DNA of 46,721 bases, from assembly GCA_945829425.1 (NCBI GenBank), contig CALZUQ010000020.1:1-46721 (forward strand), read 5' to 3'. Below, piece by piece: positions 7,125 to 13,462 of this stretch; the stretch's first letter is position 1; each line of letters begins with the position of its first letter. The notes below the pieces were generated by a model. The model saw nothing but the letters and a program-made list of their open reading frames with translations. It was not told where the DNA came from and ran no database searches. The position numbers were made by a program, and so were the translations under genes. Origin of the DNA: an uncultured bacterium. Lineage in GTDB: Bacteria; Bacteroidota; Bacteroidia; Bacteroidales; Bacteroidaceae.

Positions 7125-9068
7125 ATGGAAACGGCAACAACAGACTCCAATAAGACTATTGACTATGATGTCATTGTAAGAGAGGCGGCAGAGAAAGTCT
7201 TCATATCAATGGAACCACGTGTTTCTGAGCGTCAGCTGAAGCAGCTCCATGACGCTTTTGAGTTTGCACGTGAGGCACATAAGGAGCAGAAGAGAAAAAG
7301 CGGTGAGCCATATATCCTGCACCCCATCTCAGTAGCTCTCATAGCAGCCGAAGAGCTGAAGCTCGACACGAACTCTGTGACGGCTTCATTCCTTCATGAT
7401 GTGGTGGAAGACACGTCATACACCATGAAGGATATCAGGGAACGCTTCGGCGAGGACGTGGCGTTCCTTGTAAACACCGTAACGAAACAGAAGAAAGAGA
7501 GCTACAAAACCTCCAAGCAGGTGGACAACTACAAGCAGCTGCTCGCTTCCATGCAATATGACATACGTGCGCTGATGGTAAAGATTGCCGACCGGTTGCA
7601 TAACATGCGAACACTGTCGAGCATGCGTCCCGACAAGCAGATGAAGATAGCAGGAGAGACGGACTATTTCTATGCCCCTCTCGCCAACCGTCTCGGGCTC
7701 TTCAACGTAAAGACAGAGCTTGAGAACCTCTCTTTCCGTTACCGTTGCTCGGAACAGTATGCAGACATCAGCGAGATGATTGACGGAGACATTACCGCCA
7801 ACACCCCACGCCTTGAGGTCTTTACGAAGAATATCGAGGACTGTCTTTTCAGACAAGGCATCACAGCACAGGCAAAAGCATACTGGCGTGCGCCATACAG
7901 CCTTTGGCGACGTTCGAAGGAGCAGCAGAAAGACTATCAGAACCTTGAGAACAGATATTACGTACGCATAACGTTCACCTCATGCCGTGACACTTCGCTG
8001 ACGGAGAAGAACGTATGCCTTAAGATATACTCTCTGCTCACAGACATCTACCGCGAGCGTCCGGGGTCGTTCCAGAACCTCATTGACCAAGCTAAGGAAA
8101 ATTCCTATAAGTCAATAAATGTCATGCTCCTGTCTGAGAACGGTATATGGGAGGACGTGCAGATATGTTCGCAGAAAATGGTTGAGGAATCTCAGTTCGG
8201 ATGTATGGCGGAGATAGCGCAAAGGGCAGAGACACGTGGCGTAGGCAAAGGCGTTTCGCTTGAGAACGTCACTTCATGGATAGATAAATTCCGTAAGGTG
8301 CTGCGCGACATAGCGGTAGAATCGGAGAACCAGGGATTTATAGAGAGCATTAAGGCCTCGTTGTATTACGATGACGTCATGGTGTTCACCCCACGCGGCG
8401 AGGCTCTTATCCTTCCCAAAGGGTCTACAGCCCTCGATTTCGCCTTTGAGTTGCATACTGACATTGGACTTCATGCTAAATATGCTCGCATAAACGGAAA
8501 GGTGACATCTATGCGCACCGTGCTCCAGCGTGGCGACTGCGTAGAGATAGGAACGTCATCCGATTTCCGTCCACATCCCGACTGGACAGACGCCGTCAAG
8601 ACGTATAAGGCAAAGAAAGCCCTCAAGGCATATTGGGCGTCTGTGGCTTCTACGCAGCAATACCTGCGTTGCACTCACTGTCATCCTCTCCCCGGTGGCG
8701 AGACGATAGGCATTCGGGGTGAAGACGGCAAGATTACCATACACCGCAGAAACTGTCCCGAGGCTATACGCCTTGCGTCGAAGAATGGTGATGATATTGT
8801 TGCCGTTCCTTTCGAAGAGAATGAGGAGAATATATATCCTGTCTGCATTACCATAAAAGCCATAGACAGATACCATTTCCTCATCGATGTGGTGAAGAAG
8901 ATTACCGACGAGCTGCATCTCTCCATAGACTCCCTGAACACCGCCACGCACGACGAGATAGCCGACCTTTCGGTGGTGTTCTATGTACACTCCGTGCGAG
9001 AACTCGTCACAGTGATGAACAGCATATACGCCATTCCAGGTGTTGAGGAAGTAAGGCACGAGACGTAA
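7125..9068 (+). CDS. RelA/SpoT-family protein with intact hydrolase and degenerate synthetase domain
   Basis: This 647-residue long RelA/SpoT homologue would act on the alarmone (p)ppGpp in the cytoplasm. The HD hydrolase domain looks complete: R58, H66, HDVVEDT with H91-D92 and E95-D96, and KIADRLHN with D156 and N160. The synthetase region (about 245-350) is eroded. The usual D-I/L-x-A-x-R motif reads ENRYYVR, the usual KxNGYQSLHT reads KENSYKSINV, and EVQIRT reads DVQICS. A TGS domain follows (about 417-477), then a zinc-finger-like segment with CTHCHPLPGG (515-524) and a C-terminal ACT domain (about 570-647). I infer a hydrolase or sensor rather than a synthetase, with a second, active Rel elsewhere in the genome. 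Confidence 0.88.
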   Translation: METATTDSNKTIDYDVIVREAAEKVFISMEPRVSERQLKQLHDAFEFAREAHKEQKRKSGEPYILHPISVALIAAEELKLDTNSVTASFLHDVVEDTSYTMKDIRERFGEDVAFLVNTVTKQKKESYKTSKQVDNYKQLLASMQYDIRALMVKIADRLHNMRTLSSMRPDKQMKIAGETDYFYAPLANRLGLFNVKTELENLSFRYRCSEQYADISEMIDGDITANTPRLEVFTKNIEDCLFRQGITAQAKAYWRAPYSLWRRSKEQQKDYQNLENRYYVRITFTSCRDTSLTEKNVCLKIYSLLTDIYRERPGSFQNLIDQAKENSYKSINVMLLSENGIWEDVQICSQKMVEESQFGCMAEIAQRAETRGVGKGVSLENVTSWIDKFRKVLRDIAVESENQGFIESIKASLYYDDVMVFTPRGEALILPKGSTALDFAFELHTDIGLHAKYARINGKVTSMRTVLQRGDCVEIGTSSDFRPHPDWTDAVKTYKAKKALKAYWASVASTQQYLRCTHCHPLPGGETIGIRGEDGKITIHRRNCPEAIRLASKNGDDIVAVPFEENEENIYPVCITIKAIDRYHFLIDVVKKITDELHLSIDSLNTATHDEIADLSVVFYVHSVRELVTVMNSIYAIPGVEEVRHET

Positions 9069-9126
9069 TAATGATGAACTTAGAACTTTGGGAGTTGAAT
9101 GTGTTTTTATAGAGAATTGCAGTTAA

Positions 9127-9235
9127 GGTGGGTTCTATTAATTCGCTTTGTAAGATTTTGGGATTATTTTCGAGGATAAATTGTAAGTTGAAGAGGGAGC
9201 GTAGCGGGCTACGTGAATGATTAATAGAACCTACC
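9127..9235. repeat. Inverted repeat pair downstream of the RelA/SpoT homologue
   Basis: GGTGGGTTCTATTAAT (9127-9142) pairs with ATTAATAGAACCTACC (9220-9235) with one mismatch in 16 bases. About 77 bp lie between the arms and include a short GTAGC/GCTAC hairpin. It could be a terminator-like structure shared by the two convergent genes or a small MITE-like relic. No target-site duplication is evident. Confidence 0.5.
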
Positions 9236-9275
9236 GTTACTAAACATAAACTCGTCCAAGCTCTAAGTCGTTATC

Positions 9276-9773
9276 TTATTTCATTTCAATACGGTCGTCA
9301 TATCGGCCTGTGCTGCTGTATTGAGCAGTGTCTGAGGGTACGTAGTATGAGCGTGTCACGCCTTTTCCCGGCTCTTCACCCCTTTCAAGTGTAAAGCCGG
9401 AGGTCTTGCGGCTTTTCATCTCAGCCTTGCGTGCCTTCTCCTCAGCTATGCGCGCTCTTCGTTCGGCTTTCTCTGCCCTCTGTTCTGCTGCTCTCGCCCT
9501 TCGTTCTGCGCTTTGCGAACGGTAGTAATACATGTCGTCGTTGCTGCGCTGGCGGTAATACTCCGCGCGTTCCCTTTCTTCCGCAGCACTGCCCATGGCG
9601 GCTCCTGTCACCATGCCAACGAGAGTTCCTATGTCCGACCCACGTGGTCCTCCTGCCAGACCTCCTATGGCAGAACCTACCATGCCGCCCATTGCGGCAC
9701 CTGTTGCGGTATATGAACTGCAACTGCTGAGAATTGTCAGCATAGCCAAAGTGAATAGTATTGTCTTCTTCAT
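9276..9773 (-). CDS. Glycine-zipper lipoprotein with basic coiled-coil C-terminus
   Basis: I use the ATG at 9773 because it starts a clean lipoprotein signal (MKKTILF..., lipobox LSSC, Cys18); upstream in-frame codons precede the promoter-proximal region. This gives 165 residues. After the lipid anchor comes a glycine-zipper segment (TGAAMGGMVGSAIGGLAGG, then a second GTLVGMVTGAAMG), a motif found in small outer-membrane lipoproteins that pack against membranes. Residues about 70-125 are highly charged and Ala/Arg/Glu-rich (RRARAAEQRAEKAERRA), probably a helix or coiled coil. The exact function is not recognisable. Confidence 0.75.
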   Translation of the reverse strand: MKKTILFTLAMLTILSSCSSYTATGAAMGGMVGSAIGGLAGGPRGSDIGTLVGMVTGAAMGSAAEERERAEYYRQRSNDDMYYYRSQSAERRARAAEQRAEKAERRARIAEEKARKAEMKSRKTSGFTLERGEEPGKGVTRSYYVPSDTAQYSSTGRYDDRIEMK

Positions 9774-9799
9774 AATGCGTTCTGTTTTTTTTCTTGTTG

Positions 9800-9807
9800 C
9801 AAAGGTA
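9800..9807 (-). promoter_or_regulatory. -7 box for the glycine-zipper lipoprotein
   Basis: On the minus strand this reads TACCTTTG, 27 bp upstream of the ATG at 9773. This supports the internal start chosen for the lipoprotein. Confidence 0.6.
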
Positions 9808-9826
9808 GACAATAATCAGGAAACAG

Positions 9827-9869
9827 AAAAAGGGAAACCCCTATCTTGACGGTGGGTTTTCCCTTTTTT
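9827..9869. terminator. Bidirectional terminator between the metY-like gene and the lipoprotein
   Basis: AAAAAGGGAAACCCC (9827-9841) pairs with GGGTTTTCCCTTTTTT (9854-9869) with one bulged base. On both strands a T-run follows the stem. It sits 9 bp beyond the stop of the minus-strand metY-like gene. Confidence 0.75.
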
Positions 9870-9877
9870 AGCGTTTT

Positions 9878-11155
9878 TTACATCTTGTCCATAGCCTGAC
9901 GGAGATCAGCAATTATGTCTTCGGCATTCTCTATGCCAACAGAGAGGCGTACGAGGTCGGGAGCTATGCCCGCCTCACGCAACTGTTCATCGGAGAGCTG
10001 ACGGTGCGTATGGCTGGCAGGGTGGAGCACACAGGAGCGTGCGTCAGCGACATGTGTCACTATGGATATGAACTCCAGGTTGTCCATGAAACGTATTGCT
10101 TCTTCACGTGAGCCTTTCAGTCCGAAGGCTATCACGCCGGAAGTGCCGTCAGGCATATATTTCTCTGCCAGAGCGTGATAACGGTCGTTCTTCAGTCCGG
10201 CGTAGTTTATCCATCCTACCTTTTCGTGGTTTTCAAGCCATTCCGCCACCTTTTGCGCGTTTGAGCAGTGTTGTCTCATGCGCAGTGCGAGAGTTTCCAG
10301 GCCAATGTTCAGCAGGAAGGAGTTCTGTGGAGCCGGAATAGAGCCAAGGTCTCTCATCAGTTGGCTGACGAGTTTTGTCATATATGCCATCTTTCCGAAA
10401 GCTTTGGTGTATGTCAGTCCGTGGTAAGAATCGTCGGGTGTAGTAAGCCCCGGGAATTTCTCTGCATACGCCTCCCAGTCGAAGTTTCCGGAGTCTACTA
10501 TCGCTCCTCCCACCTGGGTGGCATGTCCGTCCATGTATTTTGTCGTGGAATGTGTCACGATGTCACATCCCCATTCGAACGGTCTGCAATTTATTGGGGT
10601 AGGGAAGGTGTTGTCCATAATAAGGGGTACGCCATGTCTGTGAGCCATCTCCGCAAAGCGTTCTATGTCGAAAATCTTTCCTCCGGGGTTGGATATAGAC
10701 TCTCCGAAGAAGCATTTCGTATTTGGACGGAAGGCTGCCTCTATCCTCTCGTCGTCCCATTCAGGGTCTATGAATGTACACTCTATACCGAGTTTCTTCA
10801 TGGTGACGCCGAAGAGATTGTATGTCCCGCCGTATATCGTGTTTGATGTCACGAAATGGTCTCCGCTCTGGCAGATATTGAATATGGCATAGAAATTGGC
10901 AGCCTGTCCGCTGCTTGTCAGCATTGCTCCCACGCCACCTTCGAGAGCGGCAATCTTTTTCGCTACGGCATCGTTGGTAGGGTTTGCCAGACGAGTGTAG
11001 AAATATCCCTCATCCTTAAGGTCAAAGAGCCGTGCCATCTGCTCGCTGGTGTCGTATCTGAACGTTGTGCTCTGGTAGACGGGCAACTGTTGCGGTTCTC
11101 CTTTTGCCGGTTTCCACCCGCCGTGGATACATATCGTTTCAAGGTTCTTTTTCAT
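9878..11155 (-). CDS. metY: O-acetylhomoserine aminocarboxypropyltransferase (sulfhydrylase), PLP enzyme
   Basis: This 425-residue protein of the Cys/Met-metabolism PLP family makes homocysteine from O-acetylhomoserine and sulfide in methionine synthesis. The opening [11 protein letters not shown] and the length fit MetY rather than cystathionine gamma-synthase, which is near 385 residues. The PLP-binding Lys is K206 in [13 protein letters not shown], with the cofactor-ring Asp at D181 (MDNTFPTP). [10 protein letters not shown] (about 53-62) is the family substrate/PLP-phosphate loop from the neighbouring subunit. It is a single-gene unit with a likely promoter at 11200-11207. Confidence 0.93.
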   Translation of the reverse strand: MKKNLETICIHGGWKPAKGEPQQLPVYQSTTFRYDTSEQMARLFDLKDEGYFYTRLANPTNDAVAKKIAALEGGVGAMLTSSGQAANFYAIFNICQSGDHFVTSNTIYGGTYNLFGVTMKKLGIECTFIDPEWDDERIEAAFRPNTKCFFGESISNPGGKIFDIERFAEMAHRHGVPLIMDNTFPTPINCRPFEWGCDIVTHSTTKYMDGHATQVGGAIVDSGNFDWEAYAEKFPGLTTPDDSYHGLTYTKAFGKMAYMTKLVSQLMRDLGSIPAPQNSFLLNIGLETLALRMRQHCSNAQKVAEWLENHEKVGWINYAGLKNDRYHALAEKYMPDGTSGVIAFGLKGSREEAIRFMDNLEFISIVTHVADARSCVLHPASHTHRQLSDEQLREAGIAPDLVRLSVGIENAEDIIADLRQAMDKM

Positions 11156-11199
11156 GTATATAATGTGTTTATTATGTTATGGCGAAACGCTTTGAGACG

Positions 11200-11207
11200 C
11201 AAAGTTA
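11200..11207 (-). promoter_or_regulatory. -7 box for the metY-like gene
   Basis: The minus strand reads TAACTTTG, 45 bp upstream of the ATG at 11155. No clear TTTG was seen at the -33 spacing. Confidence 0.55.
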
Positions 11208-11443
11208 CTTATTTTATGCCGAAAAGGAGAAGAGAGAATATTATTAATTGTTAATTCGAAGATAAAATGAGCAGGAGTGAAAAGATAATCACATACACCT
11301 GCTTGTATGAGGTGTTTTTTAAGCACTGTCTTATGTCTTTTCCGTAGGCCGTAAGACACGGCAGCGGGAAGGGGAAATATTAGGAAAATAATCTTGTTAA
11401 GATTTTTTATAGGCGAAAAATTTCAATAGGCGAAAAAAAGATG

Positions 11444-11451
11444 TAATTTTG
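11444..11451 (+). promoter_or_regulatory. -7 box for rubredoxin
   Basis: TAATTTTG fits TAnnTTTG. The predicted leader (about 11458-11585) can pair GTCAGC near 11521 with GCTGAC near 11550, and TTGAC near 11509 with GTCAA near 11561. ATAGGCGAAAAA occurs twice just upstream (11409 and 11426). Confidence 0.5.
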
Positions 11452-11585
11452 TCATACAAATGGTGACGCACTTGTCGTCCGCCATATACGACTTTATTTA
11501 TTAACCCTTTGACGCTTCGTGTCAGCAGCTTGGGGCTGTGGAGTCCTCGGCTGACGTTGTGTCAATTATAAAAAGCATTATTATT

Positions 11586-11747
11586 ATGAAAAAGTATGTT
11601 TGCGATGTATGCGGCTGGGAGTATGACCCAGAGGTAGGAATGCCGGAAAACGGCATAGAGCCAGGAACAGCATTTGAGGACCTTCCGGAAGATTTCGAAT
11701 GTCCTCTATGCTCTGTAGGCAAGGACCAGTTCTCGCCGGTGGAATAA
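11586..11747 (+). CDS. Rubredoxin
   Basis: This 53-residue protein is the classic rubredoxin size. Both Fe(Cys)4 knuckles are present: [14 protein letters not shown] (first CxxCG near residues 6-9) and [12 protein letters not shown] (CPLC near residues 39-42). It is a small cytoplasmic one-electron carrier used in anaerobes for peroxide or superoxide detoxification and other redox partners. I start at ATG 11586, because an upstream in-frame start would add 16 residues unlike the family. It appears monocistronic, followed by two long stem-loops. Confidence 0.96.
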   Translation: MKKYVCDVCGWEYDPEVGMPENGIEPGTAFEDLPEDFECPLCSVGKDQFSPVE

Positions 11748-11756
11748 CTTTGTCTG

Positions 11757-11856
11757 TATGGGATGAAAGTTTTGTAAGCGCAGCAGAAAGCCGGAAATCC
11801 TGACACCTTGAATGATTTTTTTCTTTCTGACTTTGCCTTCTGGCTTTCATGCCATA
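11757..11856. other. Long stem-loop with two alternative pairings after rubredoxin
   Basis: TATGGGATGAAAG (11757-11769) pairs with CTTTCATGCCATA (11844-11856), one mismatch in 13. Alternatively GAAAGCCGGAA (11786-11796) pairs with TTCTGGCTTTC (11838-11848), one G-U in 11. Both need 11844-11848, so they exclude each other. There is no ORF here. Confidence 0.5.
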
Positions 11857-11880
11857 GGTTATCATAGACAGAGTCTTGAC

Positions 11881-11989
11881 TTGAATACGGAATTACCTGC
11901 GTTACATTCTGAAAAGACGATTCTGTAGAGAATTGTGCTGATTTTGAACATGCTTGACGAGAGTGTAGCTCAGGTTTTTCCGTATTCAA
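11881..11989. other. 109-bp imperfect long hairpin before the HIT gene
   Basis: TTGAATACGGAA (11881-11892) pairs perfectly with TTCCGTATTCAA (11978-11989). After a 2x2 internal loop, ACCTG pairs with CAGGT, and then TACA and TCT blocks pair further in, giving roughly 30-nt arms. No ORF lies inside. It could be an ncRNA, a terminator/processing element or a MITE-like relic. Confidence 0.6.
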
Positions 11990-12064
11990 CGAATGATATA
12001 CGACAAAAGCAACAATATTCGACGATAATACGATCAATTACAGTTTTCCTTAAAATAAAATACT

Positions 12065-12490
12065 ATGTATAGCGATCCCAAAGAGTGTCTTTATTGTACG
12101 AACAATGAGACCCTTCACAACCTGATGATAGAGATTTGCCATCTCCGTGTTTCCCGCGTCTTCCTTTTCAAGGAGCAGACATACCACGGACGCTGTCTCG
12201 TATCTTACGACAAACATGTCAACGACCTCAACGAACTTAACGACCAACAGCGTAATGACTTCATGGCTGATGTAGCACAGGTGACACGTGCCATGCAAAG
12301 GGCATTTAACCCGGAGAAGATAAACTACGGTGCTTTCTCTGATACCCTTTCGCACCTTCATTTCCACCTCGTGCCGAAGTATGTCGGAGGTCCGGACTAT
12401 CCCGGACTCTTCCGCATGAACCCGGGAGAGGTGTATCTATCAGACAGCGAGTATGCTGAAATGATAGAGAAGATAAAGAAAGAACTATAG
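12065..12490 (+). CDS. HIT-family nucleotide-binding protein
   Basis: This 141-residue protein has the histidine-triad HLHFHLVPK near residues 99-107, matching HxHxHxx, the active site for nucleotide hydrolysis or transfer. An N-terminal CxxC (CLYC, residues 8-11) could bind a metal with later His residues, as in some HIT subfamilies. The central FLFKEQTYHGRCLVSYDKHV segment is the usual nucleotide-binding strand-helix. The exact substrate is unknown. It is followed by the strong terminator at 12558-12597. Confidence 0.88.
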   Translation: MYSDPKECLYCTNNETLHNLMIEICHLRVSRVFLFKEQTYHGRCLVSYDKHVNDLNELNDQQRNDFMADVAQVTRAMQRAFNPEKINYGAFSDTLSHLHFHLVPKYVGGPDYPGLFRMNPGEVYLSDSEYAEMIEKIKKEL

Positions 12491-12557
12491 ATGAGGGCAA
12501 AGAAAATGTGGAACTATCGTAGAGGCAGTTCTCACCCTACATTCTAAGCATAACAAG

Positions 12558-12597
12558 AAAACGGTGGCGCACATTCTTGCGTTACCGTTTTTTTTTT
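12558..12597 (+). terminator. Intrinsic terminator of the HIT gene
   Basis: AAAACGGTGGCGCA (12558-12571) and TGCGTTACCGTTTT (12578-12591) pair over 14 positions with two G-U pairs. The loop is 6 nt and the T-run extends to 12597. Confidence 0.88.
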
Positions 12598-12659
12598 GTG
12601 TGTGTGGCTTGACGCTGTCCTGAAATCTCCGTTGTAACGTTCTTTCCTCCCTATATGAG

Positions 12660-12762
12660 GTGGACAAAATGTGAAATCGTTGTGGACAAAATGTGAAATC
12701 GTTGTGGACAAAATGTGAGAAATCGTTGTGGACAATGTGAGAAATCGTTGTGGACAAAATGC
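12660..12762. repeat. 22-bp tandem repeat array
   Basis: Units of TTGTGGACAAAATGTGAAATCG type begin at about 12658 (first two bases lost), 12680, 12702 and 12726, with a partial unit from 12748. Unit lengths are 22, 24 and 22 bp. The array lies between two terminators that face each other (12558-12597 plus, 12778-12815 minus), so it is probably little transcribed. Confidence 0.9.
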
Positions 12763-12777
12763 ATAACCATGGATAAC

Positions 12778-12815
12778 AAAAAACACGGGAGTACACTACG
12801 AATAGCATACTCCCG
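12778..12815 (-). terminator. Intrinsic terminator of the small AraC-type gene
   Basis: CGGGAGTA (12786-12793) and TACTCCCG (12808-12815) form an 8-bp stem. On the minus strand TGTTTTTTG follows the hairpin, 30 bp beyond the stop codon. Confidence 0.75.
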
Positions 12816-12844
12816 CTTGGGAATGAGTGACATTAAGTATAATC

Positions 12845-13237
12845 TTACTTTGAGCCTATCGCCTTCTCGATGAGCCACAAGCGTGGCGATGTTCCGGTGA
12901 CAGACTTGAATTTGTGGTTGAATGCTGATGCGCTTAAGAAACCGCTTGCCTTTGCAATCTCGTCTTGGTTTGCGGCAGGGTTTTTCAGCATATACTGTAT
13001 ACTCTTCTCTATACGATATGTGTTAAGCCATTGGCGGAAAGACATCTGATAGTTCTCGTTGACAGCCTTAGAGACATAGGTGCGGTTAGTACACATCTTT
13101 GCTGCCAGACTCTCGATGGTGAGTGAAACATCCTGAAACAGTTGGTCCTCTTCCATAAGAGTCGTCAGGCGCTCCAATATTCTCTCGCTCTGAAACTGTC
13201 CTCCCTGTTGAATTCTTATTCTTTTAAACTTAACCAT
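12845..13237 (-). CDS. Small AraC-type transcriptional regulator (DNA-binding domain only)
   Basis: This 130-residue protein is almost entirely an AraC/XylS C-terminal domain with two helix-turn-helix motifs. The first is LTIESLAAKMCTNRTYVSKAV (residues about 39-59). The second includes QDEIAKASGFLSASAFNHKF and ends in the family signature VTGTSPRLW near 114-122. No ligand-binding or membrane domain is attached, so it either senses through a partner or acts as a constitutive regulator. The next gene upstream is the GH2 glycosidase on the same strand, but the two have separate promoters and a 225-bp gap. A regulatory link is plausible, not shown. Confidence 0.88.
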   Translation of the reverse strand: MVKFKRIRIQQGGQFQSERILERLTTLMEEDQLFQDVSLTIESLAAKMCTNRTYVSKAVNENYQMSFRQWLNTYRIEKSIQYMLKNPAANQDEIAKASGFLSASAFNHKFKSVTGTSPRLWLIEKAIGSK

Positions 13238-13309
13238 ATCTTTGCTTTTTTATTCTTACTGTTAATGTTTTAATTATTGATAATTCTCATCCTGTAGTGA
13301 ATGCTTTTG

Positions 13310-13340
13310 CAAAAGTAAGAAAATTGTAACGTTAAACAAA
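13310..13340 (-). promoter_or_regulatory. Promoter of the small AraC-type gene
   Basis: The minus strand reads TTTG (13337-13340), 19 bp, then TACTTTTG (13310-13317). Transcription would start near 13303, about 65 nt before the ATG. Confidence 0.7.
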
Positions 13341-13462
13341 ATCCTACTGTGTCATAATGACAATTATAAAACATTATTAACAGAAATATTGGCGTAATAA
13401 CACTTTTTTAAGGCTTGGTGAACCATTGTGAGCCATTTTTATTTTTTTCCTTTTTATTTTCC

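Noticed and set aside
12660..12762. CRISPR array
   Set aside because: The units abut one another directly with no unique spacers, and no cas gene is present. The same holds for the arrays at 5133, 16490, 25151, 40495 and 46529.
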